Positions 14,696-23,277 of a stretch of DNA of 28,651 nt are shown one piece after another. The position numbers were made by a program, and so were the translations under genes. Within the stretch, counting starts at the first letter, position 1. Each line of letters opens with the position of its first letter. The notes beneath the pieces were generated by a model. That model ran no database searches. It had not been told where the DNA came from and worked only from the letters and a program-made list of their open reading frames with translations. The DNA lies in assembly GCA_964371225.1 (NCBI GenBank), contig CAYJNA010000019.1, positions 1-28,651 of the forward strand. Direction: 5' to 3'. This DNA is from CAYJAD01 sp964371225. Its GTDB lineage: Bacteria > Desulfobacterota > Desulfovibrionia > Desulfovibrionales > Desulfovibrionaceae.

Positions 14696-17398
14696 ATGTC
14701 TTTAGAACAACGCCTTGGCATTGAAAATCCCCTTTTTCTCATGGACGGCACAGCCTTCATTTACCGTGGCTTTTATGCCAACCGTTCTTTGGCGCGTTCT
14801 GACGGCTTTCCCACCAATGCTTTGTACATGATAACACGGCTTTTATTACGCATTATGCGTGAACAAAAACCTAAGGATTTCATCTTTTTCATGGATGGAC
14901 GCGGGAAAAACTTTCGACACGATATTTTCCCCCTCTACAAGGCCAATCGTGATGCCACCCCCGAAGAATTGGTACATCAATTTGACCCCATTAAGCGCAT
15001 GGTACAAAGTCTTGGCATTACCCTACATGTCTCCGATGGTTGCGAAGCCGATGATTGCATAGCCGCCCTTGCCCATAGATATTCCTCACAGCGTCCTGTC
15101 ATCATCATAGGCGCCGATAAAGACTTACGCCAATGCCTCAACGAAAGCGTTTGGCTGTGGGACCCTGCCGGCAAGGATGAAAAACTCACCTCAGCTCAGG
15201 ATTTTACACAAGACACAGGGCTTTTGCCTTCACAATGGCCCGATGTGCAAGCTCTTATGGGCGATACCAGTGATAATATTCCCGGCGTGCCCGGCATTGG
15301 CCCCAAAACAGCGCAAAAAATCTTCATGGATTTTTCCTCTCTTGAAGATATTCGTGACGGCCTTGATCGCATGCCCCCAAAAATGCAAGCCAAGATAGCC
15401 CCTCACGTGGAAGAAATTTTTATTTATCGTCAGCTTACTACACTCAACACACAATGTTGCACAGAAGTGCAGCATGACAATCTTGCCATTCAAAAGCTGG
15501 ATCCAGAGCATATTATTAAACTTTTGCAAGAGTTTGAATTAACGTCCTTGCGCCGCGAAGTGGAAAGTATGCTACGCGCACACGCTTTGCCATTGGCTCC
15601 TACCAGCAAAAAGCCACAAGCACAGCAAGCCAGCCTTTTTTCCATGGCAGACCCTTTTAATGGGCAAGATCCCTTTGGCGATGCAGAGGCTTTGGAAGAA
15701 GAAAGCTATAAAGCACCTCCCCTTCCTTCGCGCGTGCGCTTACAAGATGTGCCCACATGTCAGGGAGAATATGTAGCGCTTTTCCCTGCGGCCTTATATC
15801 CCAGTCTACGCCATGATACGGGCTATGTGCTCGCCATGGGGCAAGAAGAATGGCATGTGCCAGAAATAAGCGACACAGAGCTTGTGGCATGGTTACAAGA
15901 TAGCGCGCAAATTATCACTCCCGATGTAAAATTTCTCTTGCGTCAAGAAAACAGCGCACAAGCATGGTATGCCCTTGCCCAAGAAAAATGGTTTGACCTT
16001 GGCCTTGCCGCGTATCTTTTACGTCCGGAAGATCGTGATTATGGCTGGCCACGCCTTGCTGTACAATGGAGTGAATTTACCTATGATAGCCAAGGAAAAG
16101 TATTGCCCGTGGCAGCACAAGCCTTGCACATGGGTATAGCTTTCACCGCAGAACTCTTACGCCAAGGCTTGGATGATTTATACAAAGATTTAGAACTGCC
16201 TCTCATCCCTGTGCTGGCACGTATGGAAAATGTGGGCATTGCCATTGATGGGGACGCTTTCCGTCATTTTCTTGATGATGTGCAAACAGAAATTGATGCC
16301 CGCACCAAGGATGTTTACGAAGCGGCCGGCACCACGTTTAATATACGCTCAGCCCAGCAATTGGGCGAAGTGCTTTTCTCCACCTTAAAGCTTCCCAGTG
16401 CCGGAAAAACCAAGGGCGGTCAGCTTTCCACAGCCCAAGAACGCTTGGAAAAACTCAGCGGCCATCCTGTGGTAGATGCCGTGCTGGAGTTTCGTAAGTT
16501 AGAAAAACTGCGCTCCACATATTTGGAGCCATTGCCTAAACTCATGGACACACAGGGGCGCATTCACAGCCATTTTAACCAATGGGCCACCGCCACAGGG
16601 CGCTTATCTTCCAGTAATCCCAACTTGCAAAATATCCCCGTGCGCGGCGCTCTTGGGCAAAGAATGCGTACATGTTTCATTCCCAAGCAAGGCCATGCGC
16701 TCATTTCTGCAGACTATTCCCAAGTTGAATTACGTGTATTGGCGCATATGTCACAAGACCCTGTGCTCTTACGCGCTTTTCAAGAAAATAAAGATATTCA
16801 TACCAACACTGCCGCCCTTATTTATGGCCTCAGTCCCGAAGAAGTAAGCAGTGACCAACGCCGTAATGCCAAGACCATCAACTTTGGTCTTATTTATGGC
16901 ATGGGTGCGCAAAAATTGGCGCAAGAATTACGCATTAGCACAGCAGAAGCCAAAACCTTCATTGAAAATTACTTTAAGCACCTTGGTCAGTTAAAACTTT
17001 TCTATGAGGGCATTGAAGCCAGTGCCAAGGAGCAAGGTTTTGTAAGTACCCTAGCAGGGCGCCGCCGTGCTGTACCGGACATTACCTCCACCAATGGACA
17101 AAAATTCGCTTTGGCGCGCCGCCAAGCCATCAACACTGTCATTCAAGGGTCAGCCGCCGACATCATAAAACTTGCCATGCTTTCTGTGGCTCACGATGCC
17201 CCCCTGCGCGACCTTAACGCTTGCCTTGCTTTACAAGTACACGATGAATTGGTGTTAGAAGTGCCCGAAGCGCAAGCTCAGGAAGCCGGCGCCCGTGTGG
17301 CAAAGCTCATGAGCACTGTCACCCCCGGCGGCATTGCCTTACAAGTCCCCTTGGCTGTGGATTGGGCCGTAGGAAAAAATTGGGGTGAAGCGCATTAA
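14696..17398 (+). CDS. polA: PolA, DNA polymerase I
   Basis: Repair and Okazaki-fragment polymerase of 900 residues. The 5'-nuclease domain (about 1-300) shows FRHDIFPLYKANRD, GCEADDCIAAL and ALMGDTSDNIPGVPGIGPKT. The middle domain (about 345-490) has the place of a 3'-5' exonuclease, but the usual DxE motif is missing (VALFPAALY), so proofreading is probably lost, as in many bacterial Pol I. The polymerase domain is complete: motif A ADYSQVELR (D673), motif B RRNAKTINFGLIYG (K726) and motif C VHDE (D850). The start at 14696 has GAGG six bases upstream; an upstream in-frame start overlaps the zip gene and is rejected. Confidence 0.97.
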   Translation: MSLEQRLGIENPLFLMDGTAFIYRGFYANRSLARSDGFPTNALYMITRLLLRIMREQKPKDFIFFMDGRGKNFRHDIFPLYKANRDATPEELVHQFDPIKRMVQSLGITLHVSDGCEADDCIAALAHRYSSQRPVIIIGADKDLRQCLNESVWLWDPAGKDEKLTSAQDFTQDTGLLPSQWPDVQALMGDTSDNIPGVPGIGPKTAQKIFMDFSSLEDIRDGLDRMPPKMQAKIAPHVEEIFIYRQLTTLNTQCCTEVQHDNLAIQKLDPEHIIKLLQEFELTSLRREVESMLRAHALPLAPTSKKPQAQQASLFSMADPFNGQDPFGDAEALEEESYKAPPLPSRVRLQDVPTCQGEYVALFPAALYPSLRHDTGYVLAMGQEEWHVPEISDTELVAWLQDSAQIITPDVKFLLRQENSAQAWYALAQEKWFDLGLAAYLLRPEDRDYGWPRLAVQWSEFTYDSQGKVLPVAAQALHMGIAFTAELLRQGLDDLYKDLELPLIPVLARMENVGIAIDGDAFRHFLDDVQTEIDARTKDVYEAAGTTFNIRSAQQLGEVLFSTLKLPSAGKTKGGQLSTAQERLEKLSGHPVVDAVLEFRKLEKLRSTYLEPLPKLMDTQGRIHSHFNQWATATGRLSSSNPNLQNIPVRGALGQRMRTCFIPKQGHALISADYSQVELRVLAHMSQDPVLLRAFQENKDIHTNTAALIYGLSPEEVSSDQRRNAKTINFGLIYGMGAQKLAQELRISTAEAKTFIENYFKHLGQLKLFYEGIEASAKEQGFVSTLAGRRRAVPDITSTNGQKFALARRQAINTVIQGSAADIIKLAMLSVAHDAPLRDLNACLALQVHDELVLEVPEAQAQEAGARVAKLMSTVTPGGIALQVPLAVDWAVGKNWGEAH

Positions 17399-17400
17399 TT

Positions 17401-17997
17401 ATGCAAGCGTCTATGCTTTCTTTCCTTTTAGGGCTTTTATTGTGCTTAGGTTTATCCGGCTGCTTTGTGCCGGATAAATACTATGCCGTCCTCACCCTTT
17501 CAGATAAATCTTACAAGCTTGAATTTATAGGAGAGATGTGCATTATGGCCTATTATACACCTGCCATGCAAGATGCGTCAGTGAATAAAGAAATGGCCTT
17601 GGAACAAATCCTCACTGAATTTAAACGCGTCATTGGTGAAAGAAAGCCCACCACCTTTGAACTGCGTTCTGTAGCACCGGAACGTTTTCAAACAAAATTT
17701 TCCTACACCTCACCCTATGGCTACCCTGAAGCTTCAGGGCTTTTTAATTTTCATATAGACGACAAAACGCTCACGGTGACCTCTCGGCATATTAACGCTG
17801 AGGAACAAGCACTTTTACAAAAATATTCCATACCTTCCAAGGGTACCCTTTGCATAAAAACCTATGGAAGAGTTTTGGAAAGTAATGCCCATGCGCCCAC
17901 AAATATCTTGCAACAATGCAGTACGTGGCATATGGAAAACCTTGACGAAAACGTAAAAATGGTTATCCGTTTTGCAAATTCTCTTGAAGTAAATTAA
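17401..17997 (+). CDS. Hypothetical lipoprotein
   Basis: 198 residues. It has a hydrophobic N-terminal signal and a lipobox LSGC with C21 as the likely lipidated residue, so it should sit on the cell envelope. The mature part has no motif I recognise and looks like a mostly beta protein (short alternating segments such as YYAVLTLSDKSYKLEFIG and LFNFHIDDKTLTVTS). Two further cysteines (about C47 and C157) could form a disulfide. It begins 2 bases after the polA stop with only a weak GGTGA ribosome binding site; M5 (17413) is an alternative start. Probably cotranscribed with polA but functionally unrelated. Confidence 0.75.
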   Translation: MQASMLSFLLGLLLCLGLSGCFVPDKYYAVLTLSDKSYKLEFIGEMCIMAYYTPAMQDASVNKEMALEQILTEFKRVIGERKPTTFELRSVAPERFQTKFSYTSPYGYPEASGLFNFHIDDKTLTVTSRHINAEEQALLQKYSIPSKGTLCIKTYGRVLESNAHAPTNILQQCSTWHMENLDENVKMVIRFANSLEVN

Positions 17998-18003
17998 ACG
18001 TGT

Positions 18004-18020
18004 CCGCGCCTTGTGCGCGG
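18004..18020. terminator. Short GC-rich hairpin before the aminotransferase gene
   Basis: CCGCGC (18004-18009) and GCGCGG (18015-18020) form a 6-bp GC stem with a CTTGT loop, followed by CTTTACATGG. The T-run is short, so this may be a weak terminator after the lipoprotein gene. Confidence 0.35.
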
Positions 18021-18060
18021 CTTTACATGGACATTTTAACGCATATTTCATGAGGCACTC

Positions 18061-19263
18061 ATGCTCACAAAAACACGCTTGCTCACCCCTGGCCCCACTC
18101 CTATTCCATCTCGTGTACGCCTGCGCATGGCCGAAGAAATGGTGCATCACCGCAAAAGCGGCTTTAAAGAAGCCATGCAAAAATTGCAACCCAAATTACA
18201 AAAACTCTTTGGTACCACCACGGCGGTATTAACCTTAAGCTCTTCCGGCACCGGTGCCATGACAGCCGCAGTACAAGGTCTTTTTGCCAAAGGAGAAAAA
18301 GTTCTTGTGGTGGATGCCGGTAAATTTGGGGAGCGTTTTGGTCAAATAGCCAACGTACACGGCCTTGAAGTGCAAACCCTCACTTTAGATTGGGGCACCA
18401 CCGCCAGCGCCGCACAAATTCAAGAGATTTTAGATAAAGACGCCAGCATTAGCGGTGTACTCATGCAATTGAGTGAAACTTCCACCGGCGCTTTGCATCC
18501 TGTGCAGGACATAGCAGCCATTACGCGCGCGCGCGATGTTCTTTTGGTGGTAGATGGCATTTCAGCCGTGGGCATTTCTCCTTGCCCTATGGATGCTTGG
18601 GGGGTTGACTGCCTTCTTACCGGCTCACAAAAAGGGCTTATGGTGCCTCCCGGCTTAAGCTTGTTGGCACTTTCTGAACGCGCATGGGCTAAGGCAGAAA
18701 AAACTCCTCAAGAATGTTTTTATTTTAATTTACTCAAGGAAAAAAAGAAAATCCTTGAAGGCCAAACGCTATTCACTTCGCCTGTAAGTCTTATTTTGGC
18801 TCTGGATGAAAGCCTTAATATGCTTTTTGAACAAGGCGCTACCCCCGACGAAGCTCTCGAAAAGCTCTACCGTAAACAATGGGCTTTAACCATGATGGCA
18901 CGTGCCGGCATGCAAGCCTTGGGGCTCACCCCTTTTGTGAAAGAAAATTATACCTGGGGGCTTACATCTGTCTACTTACCGCAAGGGGTTGATGGGGTAC
19001 AAGTGGTTGCTCTTGCCGCTTCTAAATACGGCGTTATCATGGCTGGCGGGCAAGACCACCTCAAAGGGCGTATTGTACGCTTAGGACATATGGGTTGGGT
19101 AGACTTTGGTGATGTATGCGCAGGACTGTATGCCCTTGCTAAATCTTTACAAGATGTGGGTGCTTATTCTGCATCACGAAACTATTTGGAAATGGCATTG
19201 GCTGCCTATGAAGCTGCCTTGCAAGTACCTGCAGGAACACCCATACCACAAATTTGGGGCTAA
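18061..19263 (+). CDS. Class V aminotransferase (serine/alanine-glyoxylate type)
   Basis: PLP fold-type I, class V aminotransferase of 400 residues, of the alanine-glyoxylate / serine-pyruvate family. The N-terminal LLTPGPTPIPSRV (7-19), the PLP-ring region SSSGTGAM (60-67), VVDGISAVG (163-171) and the PLP lysine K191 in GSQKGLMVPPG are diagnostic. The C-terminal GGQDHLKGRIVRLGHMG is the substrate-carboxylate arginine region. Members make glycine or serine-derived 2-oxo acids, and some serve in phosphoserine or cysteine metabolism. The exact donor and acceptor cannot be decided here. Ribosome binding site GAGG lies six bases before 18061. DUF1844 and argC follow closely, suggesting cotranscription with amino-acid genes. 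Confidence 0.88.
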   Translation: MLTKTRLLTPGPTPIPSRVRLRMAEEMVHHRKSGFKEAMQKLQPKLQKLFGTTTAVLTLSSSGTGAMTAAVQGLFAKGEKVLVVDAGKFGERFGQIANVHGLEVQTLTLDWGTTASAAQIQEILDKDASISGVLMQLSETSTGALHPVQDIAAITRARDVLLVVDGISAVGISPCPMDAWGVDCLLTGSQKGLMVPPGLSLLALSERAWAKAEKTPQECFYFNLLKEKKKILEGQTLFTSPVSLILALDESLNMLFEQGATPDEALEKLYRKQWALTMMARAGMQALGLTPFVKENYTWGLTSVYLPQGVDGVQVVALAASKYGVIMAGGQDHLKGRIVRLGHMGWVDFGDVCAGLYALAKSLQDVGAYSASRNYLEMALAAYEAALQVPAGTPIPQIWG

Positions 19264-19287
19264 TATCGGAATTTATTGGAGTTATTA

Positions 19288-19572
19288 ATGGAAAATTGTT
19301 GTAAAAATACTGATGAGAACTTTACTATGCCACAAGTTACTTTTTCTACTTTTATTTTGTCCTTGGCCTCTTCTACTCTTATGCAACTTGGTGAAATACC
19401 AAATCCTGACACAGGAAAAACCGAGCTGCAGCTTGACCTTGCCCGTCACACCATAGACGTATTGGAAATGCTGTATGAAAAAACACGCGGTTGCATCACT
19501 GAAGAAGAAAAAGTTTTACTTTCTGACATATTACATGAAGTAAAAATGAAATATGTCATTAAAACAAAGTAA
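19288..19572 (+). CDS. DUF1844 family protein
   Basis: 94 residues. The stretch FSTFILSLASSTLMQLGEIP and the following DLARHTIDVLEMLYEKTRG and LLSDILHEVKMKYV match the DUF1844 family, found widely in delta-proteobacteria and other phyla and of unknown function. The family is small and helical. The N-terminus here has two adjacent cysteines (MENCCKN) that are not obviously conserved. The start at 19288 is preferred over a TTG at 19276 because TTGGAG lies six bases upstream of the ATG. It sits 24 bases after the aminotransferase stop and 19 before argC, in one transcript. Confidence 0.85.
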   Translation: MENCCKNTDENFTMPQVTFSTFILSLASSTLMQLGEIPNPDTGKTELQLDLARHTIDVLEMLYEKTRGCITEEEKVLLSDILHEVKMKYVIKTK

Positions 19573-19591
19573 TTTTCTTAAAGGATAAAGC

Positions 19592-20650
19592 ATGAAAAAC
19601 ACGTATATTAAAGTGGGTCTCATAGGTGTTACGGGCTATACTGGCATGGAACTTACCCGCTTACTTACGCAGCACCCACACATGCGTTTGGTACTGGCTG
19701 CCTCACGCTCTGAAGCGGGAAAAAATCTTGGCGACCATTACCCTTTCTTACGTGGTTTACCCGGTGCCGATATAATTATATCCGCCCCTGATACCACCAA
19801 AGCCGCTGAAGAATGCGATGTGGTTTTTCTTGCCGTACCACACAGCACCGCCATGAATATGGGAGCCGAGCTTTTAGCCAAGGGCGTTAAAGTGGTGGAT
19901 CTTTCCGCAGACTTTCGCCTACGCGATGCCAATACCTATGAGGCTTGGTATAATGTGACTCATGAGCAACGCGATGCTTTGCGCCAAGCAGTATATGGCC
20001 TCCCAGAGCTGTATGCCGCGGAAATTGCCAAAGCACAACTCATTGCCAACCCCGGTTGCTACCCTTCAGCCGCTATTTTAGGGCTTTATGCAGCTCTTAA
20101 GCATAATCTTATTAGCCTAGAAGGCATTGTCATTGACGCTAAGTCCGGTACCACTGGTGCTGGACGCAAGGCCGCAGTAGGTTCACTCTTTTGTGAAGTT
20201 TCTGACACCTTTAAGGCATATAACCTTGGTAAACATCGCCATACGCCGGAAATAGAGCAAGAGCTTTCCCTCATTGCCGGTCAAGATGTGGTACTTTCAT
20301 TCAACACGCATTTATTACCCATCAACCGCGGTATCTTGTCCACCATGTATGCGCAGTTACAGCAGGACACAGACCTAGACACCATACATCAACTGTATAG
20401 CAAAACATGGGAGCACAGCCCGTGGGTGCGCGTTTTGCCTCAAGGGCAACTGCCCGAAACCAAAAATGTACGCGGTACCATGTTCTGCGACATAGGTATT
20501 GTAGTGGATCCACGCACCAAGCGCCTCATCGTTGTAAGCGCCATTGACAATGTTTGCCGCGGTGCTTCCGGTCAAGCCTTGGCCAATGCCAATATTATGA
20601 TGGGTTTACCCGTCACCACTGGGCTTATGTTAGCCCCCTTAATGCCCTAA
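19592..20650 (+). CDS. argC: ArgC, N-acetyl-gamma-glutamyl-phosphate reductase
   Basis: NADPH-dependent reductase forming N-acetylglutamate 5-semialdehyde, the third step of arginine synthesis. The 352 residues have the nucleotide-binding GVTGYTGMELTRLL (12-25) and the catalytic Cys156 in NPGCYPSA. HLLPINRGILSTMY near 230-243 is characteristic of the long type-1 ArgC enzymes. Ribosome binding site AAAGGA precedes the ATG. No other arg gene is adjacent. It is the last gene of the plus-strand block and is followed by a perfect palindrome at 20685-20714. Confidence 0.96.
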   Translation: MKNTYIKVGLIGVTGYTGMELTRLLTQHPHMRLVLAASRSEAGKNLGDHYPFLRGLPGADIIISAPDTTKAAEECDVVFLAVPHSTAMNMGAELLAKGVKVVDLSADFRLRDANTYEAWYNVTHEQRDALRQAVYGLPELYAAEIAKAQLIANPGCYPSAAILGLYAALKHNLISLEGIVIDAKSGTTGAGRKAAVGSLFCEVSDTFKAYNLGKHRHTPEIEQELSLIAGQDVVLSFNTHLLPINRGILSTMYAQLQQDTDLDTIHQLYSKTWEHSPWVRVLPQGQLPETKNVRGTMFCDIGIVVDPRTKRLIVVSAIDNVCRGASGQALANANIMMGLPVTTGLMLAPLMP

Positions 20651-20684
20651 TTACTGTAATTTTTTAAGAATACTGCTGTATATA

Positions 20685-20714
20685 AAAGGGGAAATACATA
20701 TGTATTTCCCCTTT
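20685..20714. terminator. Perfect 30-bp palindrome, bidirectional terminator
   Basis: AAAGGGGAAATACAT (20685-20699) is followed directly by its reverse complement, with no separate loop. It lies between the ends of convergent argC and the murein carboxypeptidase gene, so a bidirectional terminator is likely. T-rich sequence follows the stem on both strands. Confidence 0.75.
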
Positions 20715-20723
20715 ATTTATCGC

Positions 20724-22103
20724 TTAATTTTGCTTAGCAAAACGCACTAAAAACATGCCGCAAAACTTTTTCCCCGCATAGGTTTCTATACGAAAAATAG
20801 TCCCGCCATTATCTATGGAATAACGCTTAATAAAATTCTTTTGCGTAAGCACAATGCCACTTTCATTCTTCTTTCCTGTGTTCGCGCCAATGGCATTAAC
20901 TCTATACCCTTCTACGGGAAGCACCTTTATATTCTTTTCCACATGCAGTATTTCACCAAAGGCCACTTCTTGCTTTTTCCCATCCACTTCCACGCTTAGC
21001 CCTGTAAGGCTGGTATCAAGCTCGTGCCAATCGGGGCGAATAACGGTCAGTTTTCTATTTCCATAATGCACATCAAGAGTAGATTTTTGTGCTAACACAG
21101 CCATTATGGGTTTAGAAGTGACAAGGTCTTGCTGTTGTTTTACCAAGGGTAAATAATTAATACTGCTGCGCACATCTTCCAAAGGCAATACCACGCGATT
21201 TTTCATGAAAGAGACACTCAAATCACTGTATAATGCCTCTTGAACGCCTTCAAGGCTAAGCTCAAAATCACGCTGAATTTCAACACCCAGTACCTTGGCA
21301 AAACTTTCAATCATGTGCAAATGATAGTAGGTACGTCGCACCACAGAGAGGTTTTTACTGGCTTCCAAACCAAAAGCCGGCTTACCGTGGCGAACCGCAA
21401 ACCATGATAAGCTTTTTTCCATTTCCTTATCACCCATGGCTGTTTTGGTATCATGCACATGCATTATATGCCCTTCTTCCAATAAATGCTTATTCACCTC
21501 TGCACTCACAAAAGAAGCTGCTGCATTTAAATCCTTTAAAGCGTCCACCTTAGTATTACCCGAGGGCACCTGCATACGAGGCATAAGGGCTTGGTCTATA
21601 ATGACAGATTGCCCCCAACGCTTAGGGTTATGCCATTTATCAATGTATTTTTCTCTATAATAACCACTGCCATCGTGAAGATTCAGCACAAGGCAGACCT
21701 TGGGGTCACGAATAATATCTTGAATACGCGTCACTATTTCAAATTGCGGATCCTTACTGTCAAGCTTGGCAAATTTTCTGTTCATATCTCCGTGTACGCC
21801 ACGAGAACGCTTGATAATGCTGGGAAAGTTTAAATTTGGCACCACCCATATACTGCCCTTGGTGACAGTATAGCGCGTGGCTATGAGTGTGGCCGCAGAA
21901 AAACCGCCCGGTTCATCCCCTTGAATACCACCAATGACCAACATCACAGGGTCTTCTTGTCCTTTTTCAAAAAAAGAAAAATCTAACACAGGCGTCGTTG
22001 CAGCCACGGCAACACAAGAAAAAAACACTGTAAAGGCTAAAATACCAACACCTAAAAAGACGCCAAAAAAATTATATTTTTTCAAATTTTGCATACTAAT
22101 CAT
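20724..22103 (-). CDS. Csd4/Pgp1-like murein tripeptide carboxypeptidase (M99/M14 family)
   Basis: A 459-residue periplasmic protein related to Helicobacter Csd4 and Campylobacter Pgp1. These DL-carboxypeptidases trim murein tripeptides to dipeptides and set helical or curved cell shape. It has a signal peptide (about 1-35, ending AVAA). The zinc site IGGIQGDEPGG (58-68) carries Q61 and E64, with Gln in place of the usual His as in Csd4. NLHDGSGYYR supplies H143. SRGVHGDMNRKF (100-111) and the catalytic Glu region GLEASKN are also present. The remainder (about 290-459) forms C-terminal beta domains. The start at 22103 is chosen because the strong promoter at 22151-22179 begins transcription downstream of the alternative start at 22169. 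Zinc ligand assignments are by comparison from memory. Confidence 0.85.
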   Translation of the reverse strand: MISMQNLKKYNFFGVFLGVGILAFTVFFSCVAVAATTPVLDFSFFEKGQEDPVMLVIGGIQGDEPGGFSAATLIATRYTVTKGSIWVVPNLNFPSIIKRSRGVHGDMNRKFAKLDSKDPQFEIVTRIQDIIRDPKVCLVLNLHDGSGYYREKYIDKWHNPKRWGQSVIIDQALMPRMQVPSGNTKVDALKDLNAAASFVSAEVNKHLLEEGHIMHVHDTKTAMGDKEMEKSLSWFAVRHGKPAFGLEASKNLSVVRRTYYHLHMIESFAKVLGVEIQRDFELSLEGVQEALYSDLSVSFMKNRVVLPLEDVRSSINYLPLVKQQQDLVTSKPIMAVLAQKSTLDVHYGNRKLTVIRPDWHELDTSLTGLSVEVDGKKQEVAFGEILHVEKNIKVLPVEGYRVNAIGANTGKKNESGIVLTQKNFIKRYSIDNGGTIFRIETYAGKKFCGMFLVRFAKQN

Positions 22104-22150
22104 ATTTTTCCAGAAGATATACGGTTGAAAGGAAACATTTTTTCGCACAT

Positions 22151-22179
22151 AGTATACGAAAGAGCACAAAGCAAAGCAA
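22151..22179 (-). promoter_or_regulatory. Sigma-70 type promoter for the murein carboxypeptidase gene
   Basis: On the minus strand TTGCTT (22179-22174) and TATACT (22156-22151) are 17 bp apart. Transcription would start near 22144, about 41 nt before the chosen start at 22103. This excludes the longer reading from 22169. Confidence 0.65.
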
Positions 22180-22194
22180 GATATATAAAGAGGC

Positions 22195-22223
22195 TTGCGG
22201 GAGTAACGCTAAATGAGTATAAC
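22195..22223 (+). promoter_or_regulatory. Candidate sigma-70 promoter for htpX
   Basis: TTGCGG (22195-22200) and TATAAC (22218-22223) are separated by 17 bp. The predicted start near 22230 falls inside the inverted repeat 22227-22245. The leader to the htpX ATG would be about 105 nt. Confidence 0.5.
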
Positions 22224-22226
22224 AAC

Positions 22227-22245
22227 TATGATATAAAATATCATA
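22227..22245. promoter_or_regulatory. Inverted repeat overlapping the predicted htpX start point
   Basis: TATGATAT (22227-22234) and ATATCATA (22238-22245) flank an AAA centre, an 8-bp perfect inverted repeat. Its place directly after the -10 box of the candidate htpX promoter is that of a repressor site. It does not match the CIRCE heat-shock element. The protein that would bind is unknown. Confidence 0.35.
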
Positions 22246-22335
22246 CACATACATGACTTTTACAGATTTTTTTATGCATTTGCCATAGCCAAAATAAAAA
22301 TATCACTTATTTTACAGAAAGACATAGGAGATTAT

Positions 22336-23190
22336 ATGACCAGTCAAATAAAAACAGCCTTACTTTTAGCTTTACTTTCTGGCCTTATTATTGTGTTAGG
22401 TGGCGCCCTTGGTGGAAAAGTGGGCATTATTATTGCTTTTGGCTTGGCACTTGCCATGAACGTCGGTTCTTATTGGTATTCCGACGTTATAGTACTTAAA
22501 ATGTATAAAGCGCGCGAACTTTCCCCCAGTGATGCCCCAGCCTTGCATCAAATGGTGGAAGAATTGGCCGCCCGCGCCAACATTCCCAAGCCACGTATCT
22601 GCATTATACCGGAACAAGCTCCCAATGCTTTTGCCACAGGACGTGACCCAGAACACGGTGTAGTAGCTGTCACTGAAGGTATTATGCAATTACTCACCCC
22701 AGAAGAATTACGCGGCGTTATTGCCCACGAAATTGGGCACATTGCCAATAGGGACATTCTTATTCAAACGGTGGCCGGTGTGCTGGCTTCTGCCATTGTC
22801 TCCATAGCCAATATGATGCAATTTGCCGCCATTTTTGGCATAGGTCGCAGTGATGATGAAGAAGGCGGGGGCAATATGCTAAGCGGTCTCTTAATGGCTA
22901 TTTTAGCCCCCATTGCCGCAAGCCTTATTCAAATGGCCATATCACGCTCTCGTGAATACTTAGCCGATGATACCGGCGCACGTATTAGCGGAGATCCTTT
23001 AGCCTTGGCGGGTGCTTTGCATAAATTACAAAATTATAGCAAGCAAATACCCATGAAAAACGGGAATGCCAGCACAGAGCAAATGTTCATTGTTTCGCCG
23101 CTGTTTGGTGGTAGTATGAGTAATTTATTCAGCACCCACCCCCCCATTGAGGAAAGAGTGGCTCGCTTACAACAAATGTCGCGCCGCTAA
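22336..23190 (+). CDS. htpX: HtpX, membrane zinc metalloprotease (M48B)
   Basis: Inner-membrane protease that degrades misfolded or damaged membrane proteins, alongside FtsH. The 284 residues show two N-terminal membrane segments (about 6-25 and 29-48). The zinc motif HEIGH (131-135) in VIAHEIGHIANRD precedes two further hydrophobic segments (about 145-168 and 183-201). The third ligand is E207 in SREYLADDTGA. The C-terminus (STHPPIEERVARLQQM) is typical of the family. Ribosome binding site AGGAG precedes the start. Expressed divergently from the murein carboxypeptidase gene. An inverted repeat over the predicted start site hints at control by a repressor. Confidence 0.95.
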   Translation: MTSQIKTALLLALLSGLIIVLGGALGGKVGIIIAFGLALAMNVGSYWYSDVIVLKMYKARELSPSDAPALHQMVEELAARANIPKPRICIIPEQAPNAFATGRDPEHGVVAVTEGIMQLLTPEELRGVIAHEIGHIANRDILIQTVAGVLASAIVSIANMMQFAAIFGIGRSDDEEGGGNMLSGLLMAILAPIAASLIQMAISRSREYLADDTGARISGDPLALAGALHKLQNYSKQIPMKNGNASTEQMFIVSPLFGGSMSNLFSTHPPIEERVARLQQMSRR

Positions 23191-23217
23191 GACAATCTTT
23201 TATAATACTAAAAATAC

Positions 23218-23246
23218 GCCCCTGCACCATAAACAAGTGCAGGGGC
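23218..23246. terminator. Bidirectional terminator between htpX and mgtE
   Basis: GCCCCTGCAC (23218-23227) and GTGCAGGGGC (23237-23246) form a perfect 10-bp GC-rich stem with a 9-nt loop between convergent genes. On the minus strand GTATTTTTAG follows, the better U-tract, which suits mgtE. Confidence 0.75.
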
Positions 23247-23277
23247 TTCAAGTATATTGCCTCTTCTTACGAAGAAT

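Noticed and set aside
22104..22169. Longer murein carboxypeptidase start at 22169
   Set aside because: A strong promoter at 22151-22179 would start transcription downstream of that codon; the start at 22103 also leaves a normal signal peptide.
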